The notes under the pieces are model-generated. The model was not told where the DNA came from. It saw nothing but the letters and a program-made list of their open reading frames with translations, and searched no databases. Below are positions 24,945-62,239 of a stretch of DNA of 64,000 nt, piece by piece (position 1 is the stretch's first letter; each line of letters opens with the position of its first letter). Made by a program: the position numbers and the translations under genes. Origin of the DNA: Cristatella mucedo (lineage: Eukaryota; Bryozoa; Phylactolaemata; Cristatellidae); contig WPIO01000010.1 of NCBI GenBank assembly GCA_009760855.2, positions 2,073,001 to 2,137,000 on the forward strand, read 5' to 3'.

Positions 24945-25630
24945 TTAGCAGCGAGATGTCGAATGCTCCCACAGACGTAATAGTGCCTCCCGCGACCACG
25001 GCGCGCCGCTTTAGAAGGACAATCACGGCGTAAGTGTCCGATCGCCTTGCATAGGAAACACACAACATCTCTGTTATTCGGTGCCTGGGGAGGCCATCCC
25101 GAACGAGAACCGGATGCGAAGCAACTTTCTGCCGCCTTCGGAATGCTGACGCTTGCCTTCACTATGACCCGAGCCTTCTCGACAAGAACATCCGCAGGCA
25201 TTTCCGCGAGGTTGCATGAGGCTTGGAGGTGTCTCTTTGCGGCCTCCGGCAGCCCAGCAACAAAGGCGCATTTGACAAAATCACCGGCCACCAGCCTAGC
25301 CAACCGATTCAAGTCCGCCCAAAAGCCATCCACATTTTCACCTTCAGCAAGGCGACGCGAGGCGAATTCCTCGTAGGCATCGAAGTGATTCGGCGAGAAT
25401 GCTGCCAGCAGCGCTTTTCTTACCGTGGCGTAGTCTTCCTTAGCCGCCTCGGGGACGCCATCGTATACGGCGTATGCCACACGTGTAAGGAATAGCGGCA
25501 GGAAAGTTTGCAATTCATCAACCCCTTGCATCTTGGCCAATCTTTCGATCCGATTTAGCCATTCAGCGAAGTCTCCGCTGCCGTCGAATTGCAAAATTTT
25601 TCCTTCCATCAGTTGTACTTTCAGACTCAT
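24899..25630 (-). CDS. gag polyprotein of the LTR retrotransposon
   Basis: A 243-codon frame starts at ATG 25628-25630, only 41 bases inside the 5' LTR. The body looks like a retrotransposon capsid (FDGSGDFAEWLNRIERLAK, later AFVAGLPEAAKRHLQA), which would assemble virus-like particles and bind genomic RNA. Near the C-terminus is one complete CCHC knuckle (CFLCKAIGHLRRDC). A second repeat has tyrosine where the first cysteine is expected (YYVCGSIRHLAANC). Upstream in-frame codons to 25753 lie in the LTR and use no ATG. The frame ends at TAG 24899-24901, six bases after the slippery heptamer begins to be read. Confidence 0.9.
   Translation of the reverse strand: MSLKVQLMEGKILQFDGSGDFAEWLNRIERLAKMQGVDELQTFLPLFLTRVAYAVYDGVPEAAKEDYATVRKALLAAFSPNHFDAYEEFASRRLAEGENVDGFWADLNRLARLVAGDFVKCAFVAGLPEAAKRHLQASCNLAEMPADVLVEKARVIVKASVSIPKAAESCFASGSRSGWPPQAPNNRDVVCFLCKAIGHLRRDCPSKAARRGRGRHYYVCGSIRHLAANCSDRAVVPNWPKNE
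24905..24911 (-). promoter_or_regulatory. -1 ribosomal frameshift heptamer A AAA AAC
   Basis: On the minus strand the gag codons CCA AAA AAC GAG TAG contain the classical X XXY YYZ heptamer in register. A -1 slip moves ribosomes into the pol frame, which is open from about 24944. I did not identify the downstream stimulatory structure. Confidence 0.8.
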
Positions 25631-25671
25631 CTTTATACGGACCACACAGTCACTCCCGCCGAGAAATAGCT

Positions 25672-26084
25672 TGTAGTTTGGCTGCACAGCAGAGAGCCAG
25701 CCGATGCCCAACACCGACAGTTTATTCCCAACACACGGAGCCCAAGAGCGCACGGCTCCCCTCAGCCCCTGCCCTCACACGACTCCCCTCCCCTGGTCGA
25801 CTCCCATGACTCATCAACCACAACTGTGCACCGGCCGACCCTGATGGTGAATCCACCATCTGGCCACCAGCTGGTCCATGCCACATCAAAGGCGGACCAC
25901 AGCAGTGCACTGGCCGACCCTGATGGTGAATCCACCATCTGGCCACCAGCTGGTTACTGGCCTGTGTCCATACCACATCACAGGCGGACCACAGCTGTGC
26001 ACCGGCCCCTCTCGGTGGTGCTTCTAACAGCTCACCAGTAGCTTATCAGAGGAGCCTGCATACGATACATACATACGAACTACA
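25672..26084 (-). repeat. 5' LTR of the retrotransposon
   Basis: The 413-bp LTR is identical in length to the 3' LTR, with three differences. It ends in CTACA at 26084, next to the ACACT duplication. On the minus strand an AATAAA lies at 25721-25726. The following bases do not start with TGG, so the primer-binding site is not of the usual type. Confidence 0.95.
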
Positions 26085-26089
26085 ACACT

Positions 26090-26519
26090 ACTACTGCTGC
26101 TACTACTACTGCTGTGACTGAATCCGCACATAGTAAAATCATATTGACTGAGCTTCGTGCTCCGATTAGTGGTAACTCGTTTACTCTGCTTTTCGAAAGG
26201 CTACCATCGGGTGCGTGATCAGCTACGAGACTGCTGGATGCTTCCCAGCATGCCCACTGAAGGTAAGGCTCCCTATCCAACTGAATGTAAGGCCTACACG
26301 ACTGGACTTGATGATGCTGAGGATGGATACGATCAGTCCCAGCGACCGTGGCTCGGACCGCTCCGCAGGGCGATTAGCTCGTCTTCGCTCTTAACGCCGT
26401 ACGTATGTTCTTGCACGGGATCGTTTCAAGTGCCGTGCAAGATGGTGCGAGACTCGAGGTCTTTCCCATCCCTCCAGCCATGTAAACTGTGCTGAACAAA
26501 GCCCGAGAAGCTCTAGGTG
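26090..26519. other. No gene seen
   Basis: No supported gene. The segment lies between the LTR element and the tail of LINE family B and may belong to neither. Confidence 0.4.
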
Positions 26520-27160
26520 AAGTAATGTAATGTAATGTATCTCCGTCAGTAACTCCACAAAGTCATAAAGACCATGTGGGTGTTACGCAGGAGAGTTTTG
26601 TATAGCGCACTCACAGCCTAAGCGGCTTTCGGTACGCATTCGGTAGCCAACAGACTTCGTCTCACGCAACAACGAGAAAAAGGGAAGCATAGCAGAGTTA
26701 GGAGAGCAGTTCAGGTAGTGAGTAGCATAGAAGTAGCAGTTCAGGACCGCTGAAAAAGATGTGCCATAGTCGGCAGTTGGAGAGTAGATGTCGTTGCGTA
26801 AGAATTGTGGAAGAGAGTTCCACAGTCTAGGACCTGCAGAGCTAAAGCTTCTGTCGCCAACTGTCTTTAAGCGGAGGAATGGGACAGCTAATTTATTGTC
26901 CACACAGGACCTGAGGGTGCGAACAGGCTGAAACTGATGCAGCAGTTCAGCTAGGTATGAAGGAGCCAAGCCGTGGCGGGCCTTGTGGGTCAGCGTAAGA
27001 ACTTTGCTCTGTATCCTTTGCTCAACCGGCAACCATCCTAGCTCTTTCAGCAAAGGTGACACGTGCTCAAACCGCTCGGACTTGAAGACCAGCCTTGCAG
27101 CCAGTCCAGCTCGGTGCAGCGACCGCCTTCGTTGACGGCGGTAAAGACAAGATAGATACA
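26520..27160 (-). pseudogene. LINE family B, C-terminal ORF2 fragment
   Basis: The minus strand encodes about 190 codons of an L2/CR1-like ORF2 C-terminus, with blocks ELGWLPVEQRIQSKVLTLTH and GPRLWNSLPQFLR. It ends in a short TACAT-type repeat tail (26520-26545). It is clearly distinct from family A: the protein differs throughout and the tail is pentameric rather than trinucleotide. The frame shown is intact but 5'-truncated. Confidence 0.85.
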
Positions 27161-27597
27161 AAAGCCTCTGTGACTAAGACGTCGGAAAAACCTTAAAAAT
27201 GTATGTCAGAGTCTGAAGAGATGGCGAAGCCAGAACTTGACATCCATCGTAGACTGTTTTAGTAAGTTTGTCACATTATCCCGGCTGAGGGCAATCCTTA
27301 TTTGAAGAGGATGTAGTGAAGCACCAGCACGCTAAACCAACCAGTTTATGACAGCTGCAAGAGATTATTAGCTTTTCCGGTGCTATAACTTTTTGATTTC
27401 CTGGCATATTGACTCATAAAAGGGCAACAGAAATGGCTCAGTGTGGCTTAAATTTCCACCCTTTTGGTCAGCTCCCTTTTTCCTGTCTTTTCCCAAAAGC
27501 GGGACAGGTCGCTGCACTCGCTACGGCGTCGGAGGCTGGTAGAAGCGAAAATTGAGTGCCTCTTTTACTTTAGGGCTACATACCTATATGCGCGATA
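27161..27597. other. No gene seen
   Basis: A segment near 27180-27390 looks loosely similar to 31990-32160, so both may be copies of an old repeat. Nothing else was recognised. Confidence 0.35.
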
Positions 27598-28310
27598 ATA
27601 ATAATAATATTAATAGCAATAATGCACTTGAAAAAGCGCCCGTGGAGAACTTAATCTCTTTCTAGGCGCTTTACATTTGCTGCAAGGGAAACACGATCGA
27701 ATGGTGTGCAGTATCAGGCTTTATAAACAGCACGAATAACATAGTTAGGGATGACATGCACATGGTCATCATGCACGTGTGTGGTTAGTGGCAGCATGCC
27801 CAGTGTCAGCACGCATAAGCACATAAAGAACGAATCACAGGGACCCACTAAATGCTGTCATAAATAGGTGCATTTTTAAGTTCTTTTTGAATGTGATCAA
27901 ATCAGGGGATGTCATGACGCAAGCTAGGAGTGAATTCCATGCTTTGGGAGCATACGAACTAAATGCACGGTCTCCAAAGGATTTAAGATTTGTACGAGTT
28001 ATAGGTACACAGTTAGTTTCCGAAAATCTGGTGGTACGATGCTTGGCCTGATGGGGGAGTATATCTGAGAGATAGGCTGGAGCCAAAGAATGAAGGGACC
28101 TAAAAGTGAGCGACAAAACCTTGAAGTTGATCCGATGCTTGACTGGTAGCCAGTACAGGTCGGTGAGGAGTGGTTTGATGTGGCAATTGCGACGCTCACG
28201 ACAGACAAGCCTAGCTGCAGAGTTTTGCACCAGTTGCAAGCACCTGATTGCACATGCCGGTAGGCCAGCAAACAGTTGATGATGGCTACAGCCATGGATC
28301 AGACCAACGT
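27598..28310 (-). pseudogene. L2-like LINE (family A), 5'-truncated
   Basis: The minus strand encodes the family A ORF2 C-terminus (TDLYWLPVKHRINFKVLSLT, KAWNSLLACVMTSPDLITFK), then the 3' UTR with GGCGCTTT and an AATAAT run at 27598-27612. It is colinear with 10857-11590 and diverged from it. Confidence 0.85.
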
Positions 28311-30140
28311 CCGTGGAGCACCTCAATATACTAGAGAAGACTCTACGGCGTACCAACCAGTTAGCCGTTGTGGCTTTTTAATTAAAGACAGAGGCAACGG
28401 TACACTTATGTAAGTACTTAATGAATGTCTCAAGCTAGTCATAAAGTATAGATTTTTTCGGGAGTTCAGCAAGCGATCCTTGTAGCCTGAGCTTAAAACA
28501 AGAGCAGTCATCGACATGGCCAACCCCCTGGCCATGGGAAGGCCGCACTGCTAAGGGCAACTATATCAGCCTAACTTAGCAGCTTGCAACGCTAAAACGT
28601 TTACAAGCGATCTAAACTCCAAGAGAAAAAAGCGTTTTCAAGCAATATAATTGAGAGGTTTACCACTTTTTACTTTATAAGACCTGCATCTCCAAGCACA
28701 GACTTCGAATGCAGTAGAACGTCGGCAGATCGTGCGTAAGGAGTCGACGGAATGCTAACGACTCTGACGTTTTGGTAACTCTATATGCGATTGGAAATAG
28801 CAGGGTTGATTCGACCCGAGATGTCGCGCCTGCCTTGAGACATTGGAAAGAGGAGCCATGCAGGTTCGACCAGTGAAGCCAAATTAACCTGCATGATATG
28901 TTGGGGCCAAATATTAAAATGTAATCAGCTTAGCCAGCAGCCTCACTTTCGTAAATCCAGAAGAGCTTTAGTGGCATTCAATGCTATAAGGATAGGGCAA
29001 TACAAGAATTTGCGCGTGTAGGTACACAAATTACCGCCTGTGGTATGACGCTCGTCAACTTGTGAGCTGAACTTGAGCTCTTAGTAGCCCGCTGGCGCTC
29101 AAAAGATGTCACCGGCGTGACAACGTTGCTACTGAATAGCTAACAGTTGACTGGTATTCCAATATTTCAGCTCCAAACGTTGCCTTCAGGCTTGCTGAGT
29201 TGCACCAAGCTTTGGCGAGCAGAGAGCAGAGGGCGTAGCCACAGGCCGCTGCAGCAGATCGCTGTACCGTTGCGTTCGCTGAACATGACGCGGAGCCGCC
29301 TTCACGACTGGAGCGGTAATAAAATCATGACAGATTGCGTACCAATTAATGGTCGCCCAGCAATTCTTCGCTCAGCAGCTGCTGCTCGTTGCTGCTCCTG
29401 CACGCTCCTGCACGGGCTGCTCCTGCACGAGCTGCTCCTGCACGAGCTGCTCCTGCACGAGCTGCTTCTCTTGAGCAGGCGCAGGCAGGTCTATTAAGCG
29501 GGTACGGCTTTTTTGGTGCTATTTTCACCGTACGGTAGAAAAGCCCAGCAAAACAAAGTGGACGACTTGCATCCGTACTTGCAGCAGGTGCGGCATGAGT
29601 TGCACAGCTCGGCCGCTACGCCACGGGTGAGCTAGGTGAGGTAAAAGTTAAGGAGCATTTAACTTTGCGTAGGCGGGGCGGTTTCTGGTTGTAGACACCC
29701 AAACAACCTGACGGTAACATTTAAAGTGCCTATCGAGAAGCAGGTTTGTTTAATTATTGATCTAGCTCTATTGATTTTAATAAATTTAAAGCGTTCTGAC
29801 AGCGGCGATTCTGATTACCTCCTGCTATTGAGGCTAAAGAGCCGTCTTTTGTTATGCCTACCTAATGTTGGGGCTAAGAAGACCACTAGGAATTTAGATC
29901 CTATCCCAACATTCTCCCTAAAAGTTGCGCGGGCCTGTTGCTGCTCACCAAATAATTTAAAGCGAAAAAGTCCATCACGCCGAAAGATGGCACACTTGCA
30001 TCACGTGGCTAGATGGTGCATTTCCGTGGAGCGGCAAGATTTGTGCACCGTTGTCATCCATGACGGAACTACTATGACTTAGCAAAGTGAGTCCAATGGC
30101 AGTGAGCTTCTCGTATAAAATATTACTAGTATTTACGGAT
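28311..30140. other. No gene seen apart from a minisatellite
   Basis: No gene was recognised. Frames at 29147-29497 and 29726-30082 show no motif; the first reads through a minisatellite. Confidence 0.4.
29390..29467. repeat. 15-bp minisatellite
   Basis: About four to five tandem copies of a unit like GCTGCTCCTGCACGA occur, with one shorter variant at the start. Confidence 0.85.
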
Positions 30141-30141
30141 C

Positions 30142-30236
30142 GATAACAAAAATAATAATAATAATAGGAAGAATATCTTAAATTGCACTTAATAGAACTG
30201 AATCTCCATTTATGTGCTTCACAACTCCATGCAAGA
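30142..30236 (-). mobile_element. L2-like LINE tail fragment
   Basis: An AAT run is followed by a diverged match to the minus-strand L2-like 3' end (CACTTAATAGAACTGAATCT). Confidence 0.5.
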
Positions 30237-30594
30237 AAGGCAGCAATAAATAGTCACTAACAATCAATGCATCGTACCTATGCAAGCATGGAAAAGCACC
30301 CAAGTATGACACCTAGACCAGAAAATCAGAAGTCACCCATGGCCACTGGCCAACAGGACCCACGGTAAACACGAAGTCCCAAACTCTAGAGGCGAGAAAA
30401 GCACGCTGGGAAAAACTGGGGTATTATACACAAGTGTACCCGCTAGTCACAGCGTGCACAATCGTGCCAAGGCCAAAAATCAGCTTCTGACATCTGGATT
30501 CAAGGAGTTGTACTTGCTAGGTGAAAGTGTGAAAATAACCAATCACAGAAAAGTCGCCGACTGTTTTCAACTTTATCAGCCGGCAAGACGGGCT

Positions 30595-30862
30595 ATGCTC
30601 ATGTAACAATGTGACAGATCTATTCGAGAGGATAGGAATCACCGATAACCAGAATGAATGGCACCTGTTCATAGATATCAGCATCCAGGAGCCTCTAAGC
30701 CGCTCTATATCATGCCGAGAACAAGTAGCCGTGTCTCCCTATTGCTCACTCGGAGCACCTCAAACAGGACTACACCAGTGTCAAGATGTAACCGAGTGCC
30801 TTGAAGTTAGGTGTCGATTGCTGAAGGTTAAAACTTTACATTTTAAGTTAAAATTCAGTTGA
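30595..30862 (+). pseudogene. Second relic of the uncharacterised transposon-like family
   Basis: A plus-strand frame includes DLFERIGITDNQNEWHLFID, which corresponds to the EW-RLFIDSS block of the family seen at 18260-18990. Upstream frames from about 30400 may carry further diverged pieces. It is a fragment only. Confidence 0.5.
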
Positions 30863-31109
30863 TTCGGCAACCTCCTTTATTCAATGACAGAGCAGCATTA
30901 ATGAAAATCACGTGACCTTTCGCAAGTCGATCGCATCGGAGCCTCAGTAAAGTCTGCCTGCGTTCATCTACTTGGCGTTTCGAAAGCTCGGTCTGGTTTG
31001 ATAGGGATAGCACATTAAAGCTGATCTAGGCATTTGCGACATCCCGTTTCGGTATCTTGAACTTGCCGATTGCAGGTCTACCGGCCTGTGCAATTGAGGG
31101 CTAGCAATT

Positions 31110-31690
31110 GGCAAAAAAACTATGCAGCCAGGCTTGCCTGTCGTGAGCGTCGCGATTGCCACATTCTCGCCGGTCTGTCCTGGCTACCGATCGAGTAGCG
31201 TGCCGATTTGAAAGTTGTATCACTAAATTTGTAGGTTCCTTCATGCTCTGGCTCTTCATGCTCTGGCTCTTCCTGTCAGAGTCATTCCTCAACATGGCTA
31301 GATATCGTGCCACCCACCTCTTCTTACTCGAATCGCTTACTGTGCTTCAAATCATCATCCCAATTCTTTGAATACCATGCATTTAGATTGCAGGCCAACA
31401 AAGCCTGGAAATCGCTTGCTTCACGACAGCCTCCGACTTGATGACATTTAAAAGGCAGCAAAAATGCACGAGTTTCTTGCATTATTATGTGGATATTGTC
31501 CCTGTTGCGTCTACGAATGCTGACACTGTGCATTTTGTCACTAACCACATTACGCATGTTAACAACGTGCATGCTACCACTAACCATAGTGGCATGCTTC
31601 CATTAGATCACTCGTGAAGTGCACAGACGGAGATTAACTTAACCTACGGCCTTAATCAAATGTGTTATCGTTATCATTGTAACCAAGATT
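31110..31690 (+). pseudogene. L2-like LINE (family A), degenerate 3' end
   Basis: Plus-strand frames preserve the order of the family A C-terminus (AARLACRERRDCHI, LSWLPIE, then ANKAWKSLA) with several stops. They are followed by the CATGTTAACAACGTGCATGC-type 3' UTR motifs of the family. Confidence 0.65.
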
Positions 31691-33908
31691 CGGGGGTCAG
31701 AGGCTATTTCCCGCCAAGATCCACCATGCTCCGACGAGCTAGGGTAAGATGAGCGCCGTCAGGTTCAATTCTATAAAAATATCGTATGGGCCAACAACAA
31801 CAAGGAAACTAAACAAGTCTGCAGAGAGGATCCTACACAAGGTAAACTTCAAACTTTCAAGGTAAACCTCATCTCTTAACAGCCGTCCCGTCCCAGCCAA
31901 ACGAACCTAGCCTGGGTACATTATTACGGTTGTGAAGATAGAACAGTAAACAGATAGAACAAACGGCGTGATGACGAAGTTTGTAAAGCGTTCGTAGAAT
32001 TTAGTTTCAATTCTGAAGAGGTAGGAAAGCCGGAAGTTAACATCCATAAGAGGCCTTTCGTCAGGCTTTTTGTATAAACCGCCTGTAAGTCTAGAGGAGC
32101 TTGAGGGTCACTTTTACTCTGCATAGGTTATTGCAGTCGCTAGAGATTATTGGTGCTTTCCTATCATGATTATTAAGAATCAATTATATCGCGATATGTG
32201 GCCAAGGACGTACGTCAAGATTTATAGTGTGACAATCACTCGTGATCACATTTGATAAAGTACCGCAAGGACTGCTATTTGAGGTTTAGTCAATATTGAT
32301 TGCGGCGGCGTTTCACTCTTTTTGACATTCATGCATGCCGTTGACTCTGTTGGCTACTCGCTGGCCGCGCTTCGATGCACTAACTTTCCCTAGTATTCAG
32401 TTACGCACCGGCGAGTTCTAGCAATCATTACTTGCTCTGAACCATCCCTGTGTGAAATAGCTTCCGGTCGTGCCCGACAAAAACTCTGGAAATTCTCTTA
32501 AGGTGCTGAGGCCATCGTTAGCCGAAGAAATGTTGTTTTTTTCTGGAGACCTTTGTCCCTCGAAAAGCTTTTTCTCTGCATTGGCTGCATAGGGTATAGT
32601 CGCCATGTTGATATGCCTGACGTCGAGCGAACGAGCTTCGAGCTGGTGGCTGTTTGGTTCACGACGGCATATATCACGAGCCTGGGAGGATCCTTAAACC
32701 CTGCGGTCGGATCGTCTTGATTGTATACAAACAGACCAAAGAGAGCACAGACAGAAAGTATAAATGGTTGGGCTTTCGTCAAGCTATTTTCGGGGTTACC
32801 CTGGCAAGCATATGCAGCGTTCTTAGGTTTGCCTGAAGATCCCGGAAGGATTTTATTGGAAATTAGGAAGCGGGTTGACATTTCTATACATGTCAATCAA
32901 CAGCCATAACCTATGCATTAGCATTCGCTTGAGCACTCTTCATGATTGATATCTCCGAAAATCTTGGGCATCGGAACGGAACGCCCAAGGATATTTTGTC
33001 GAGCACTGTGGGCTATCATCACGGTTTGCAATCTCAGCTTAGTGCAGGAAAGGCCGATTTCGACGGTGCTCTGTTTCAGATTCTGCATTCTAGATAATAT
33101 GAAGAGCTCTGCAGAGAAATGTTAAACAGTTGAAAAAGCAAAGAATACTATCATTTTTAACTTTTCAACAGAAATTCGCACAGCTGATTGACAGCTGCCT
33201 TTATCCGATGAAATCTAGCTGTAGAAGACACTTCTTGACCAGTCTCTGCATCGCACCAGCCACTCTTCTGACATAAAGCCGTAAAGCTTCTCCTCAAACC
33301 AACTTCAAATCCTTAGAAGACTAAAATAAAGTTTGCTGAACACGTCATCAAATGTCAAGGGCTTCATTCTCTGCAATAGTTGACATGCACATCAATCTTT
33401 ACCGATCCAAAATTAGTATAGCATGTTTGCGTACCAGCAGAGCTAAACCCTCACTTCAAATTTCCGTCTGATACGTGCAGTATTAGCCGAGCCCGAGTTA
33501 TGGAATTTACAAGGCATCAAGCTACACTAAAAATTAAGCTATATGTCACAATAATAATTTAACAACCAAGAACTCGACGTGTCAAGCTTGTACCTCAATC
33601 TACCAAAGTTTTACACGTTGGGATGCAAGTAGCATGAGATACAGAGATCGGTAAATCTCTTACCTGCAGCTATATTGCTTCCGGTTTACATCCGATTCAG
33701 ATATAGCTTGCATTTTCAATTTTTGTTGTACTTGGAAGTCGTCAAAACTACCGATCCCATTTCTAACGTCCTAGTCTTTTGGCATCCTAAACAAACATTC
33801 AATTCTCGGACCAATTTGTTAAGTATTTTCTTAACATGCTCCTTTAAGGAGTGTAAGCTACATTGGGTTCTACATAACCAAGCTCCATGAGTGGTTGCCT
33901 GGCTATTG
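31691..33908. other. No gene seen
   Basis: A 132-codon minus-strand frame at 32498-32896 overlaps plus-strand frames of similar length and has no recognisable domain. The rest is featureless. Confidence 0.35.
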
Positions 33909-33968
33909 TAGTTTGGAATAAAATTAATAAAATAAATAAAATTAATAAATGAATAAAATTAAATAAAT
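33909..33968. repeat. AATAAA-type simple repeat
   Basis: Tandem variants of AATAAA/ATTAATAA occur on the plus strand. Confidence 0.85.
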
Positions 33969-35041
33969 GAGTGGTGGTAGTGGCTAGCAGCCGGTGCTCA
34001 TGCTACTAAGGGAGAGGGGAGTGCTCAGTGACTGAGCAGTTCCGGTGCCTAGTTCTTCCAGAAGCGACGACTTCCCTCGATAGGACCAAGCTAGGATGCT
34101 ATGCTCCATGCTAGGTTCATTCACCGATTCAAGCTAGACATACAATTAAATTACATTAAAATGGCAAATAATTTAGAATCCCAGCTACGAACTGCATACC
34201 CAACGAGACAGCGGTGATAGGCACTTGCTTGCCAGTTTTGAGTTAACATGGAGTTCACACTGCACCACACTATTTACTCACTAAACACATACGCAGACGC
34301 TTGCATGAGCACACACATACGCAGACACACACCACGTACACACAGAGCCACAGCAAAACTCAGGGGAGAGAGCAAGGCTGAAGGTGCAGCCAAGGTACAT
34401 ATATCTCAAGAGCAAGAGTTACTCATCAGGATCTGTATGCCAATGTATATTTAACTCTTTAACAAGTAAGCCTCCTTCCAGGTGGTGACACAGCAGACAG
34501 GCACATTGCAACTACGGCCAAACCAGAGCGATATGCATCGTAATTGGGCTATGGTTAGCATCTAAATCACGTACGGGGTTAGCTCGAGTCCCGGAAGTTC
34601 CGCTGCAATGCTGGCACGGATGAACAGACCGCAGTAGTATGCTCAGGATCGGCGGGGCTCAGATTGGCTTCACAGCCGCGAATAAAAACTGCAAGATATG
34701 CTGCCTACGGCATTAGCACTCGGGCAGTGCCCCATGCTCTACCTTGGCTAAGCGCAGCTGCAGCACTGAGACTGACGGCGGAGGCAACATGCTTGCTAGT
34801 CCCTCGGAACAGCCAGCATCGCAGCTCTATGATGCCACGTGCTGCGCTGCAAGACTTCCGAGACTCGAAAGCCTCGTGCGCAGAGCGGCGGCCGCACGGG
34901 AGCGATCGCGGCATGTTTCTGCATTAAAAGCGACTCGCAGCATTTCGATATATGCATGCCGGCATGCTCGTGCAGCCGGCCACGACAGCGTAGCCTTTCG
35001 TCGGCCACGGTGACAGGCCACGTGTGCCAGTGCTGGCCACA
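33969..35041. other. Downstream flank / presumed 3' UTR of the V-ATPase gene
   Basis: This interval follows the V-ATPase stop codon in the direction of transcription (minus strand). No AATAAA was found on the minus strand here, so the end of the mRNA cannot be placed. Confidence 0.35.
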
Positions 35042-61239
<26,198 letters not shown>

Positions 61240-61400
61240 AAGGGACGTGGCGGCGAGAGAGCAGCCGTGTCATTGAAAGCCGTCACGTTCTCGACTCGGC
61301 AGCTCCGAGTGAGGCGGTAACTTGTGGCGCTGGGCGATCAGACAGCAGCACTAGAACCGTTTTCGCATTTGCCCCCCCCCCCAAAGAGCTAAGCTACTAA
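61240..61400 (-). promoter_or_regulatory. Possible V-ATPase promoter region
   Basis: A G/C-rich region with a poly-C tract (61370-61381) lies just upstream of the tentative start. No TATA box is seen on the minus strand. Position only. Confidence 0.25.
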
Positions 61401-61844
61401 TCGGATCCTATTCGTCCAGATAGTGCCTCCGTCAAGCCTGAGGTCAGTGCAACACGTTGCTGAGAGGCACTGATGATAGCATTTTTCGCGTGAGAAATCA
61501 TAGGATTTTATACAACTAAAGATCATGAACTACTGATGCTGCGATCTCTTACGGCCAACCAGCCCGACTATTACTGACCGCTGCAAAAAGCAGCTGAAAA
61601 TCGCAGAAGCAATTACCTTCCTACTATAAAGCATGCTGCAGCTGGCCTGTCCAATACAGCAACCGATTCGAGTCGAAACGCAATGGCTGCATTAAAAAAT
61701 ACGAGCTGAGCAGGCTGTGTGTGCGTACCTACACTCACTATCTACCTGACAATGCTACAGTTCCAACCAGGCACAGAAGAATGCAAGTTCCGACAAAAAA
61801 AAAACAAAAGAGGTGCAACCACTGCACCAGCTCTCACGAAGTTA

Positions 61845-61925
61845 ATAATTATCACAATATACTTGTCTATAGTGCTCCCAGAGAACTCAATCTCTTTTAA
61901 GGCCCTTTTTAAATACACTGAAGTT
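61845..61925 (-). mobile_element. L2-like LINE tail fragment
   Basis: The minus-strand 3' end (GAGATTGAGTTCTCTGGGAG type) matches family A tails. Confidence 0.55.
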
Positions 61926-62192
61926 CAGGATTAAGCCAATGAAGGGCTGCCAGACATTGACCGGTCCACAGCCAGCCAATCACAGGAACCTTATCGGGAT
62001 GCCAACAGGATTAGCTGCACATGCATGCTCCTTCAGATTAGCCGATGCCGGGGGGGGGGGGGCAGTGAGGCCCAGAGCGCCGCCATCCCCTTGCATCCAC
62101 GGCTGGCTCCTGCACCGACGGCTCTACAGAACTCTGTGGAAAACAACTGTACAGCCCAGTAGAGTAACTGTACAGGATCGGTACAGGTACAG

Positions 62193-62232
62193 GTGCAGTC
62201 GGTGATTCAGTGCACTGAATCACCGACTGCAC
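62193..62232. repeat. 40-bp perfect spacerless palindrome
   Basis: The left arm begins GTGCAGTCGGTGATTCAGTG and the right arm is its exact reverse complement with no spacer. It follows a run of GTACAGG-type repeats. Confidence 0.95.
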
Positions 62233-62239
62233 GCAGGCA

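Larger units (their letters stand above)
21463..26089 (-). mobile_element. LTR retrotransposon, near-intact, Ty3/Gypsy-like gene order
   Basis: The element (21468-26084, about 4.6 kb) lies on the minus strand between perfect 5-bp target duplications ACACT (21463-21467 and 26085-26089). Two 413-bp LTRs start TG and end CA and differ at three positions, so the insertion is recent. Gag and pol overlap in different frames and are linked by a -1 slippery heptamer. The domain order protease, RT, RNase H, integrase fits Ty3/Gypsy. BEL/Pao shares this order and the 5-bp duplication, so it is not excluded. One in-frame stop in the RT makes this copy probably non-autonomous. No envelope-like frame is present. 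Confidence 0.95.

Noticed and set aside
32498-32896. 132-codon minus-strand frame as a gene
   Set aside because: Frames of similar length overlap it on the other strand. It has no recognisable motif, splice context or repeat match.
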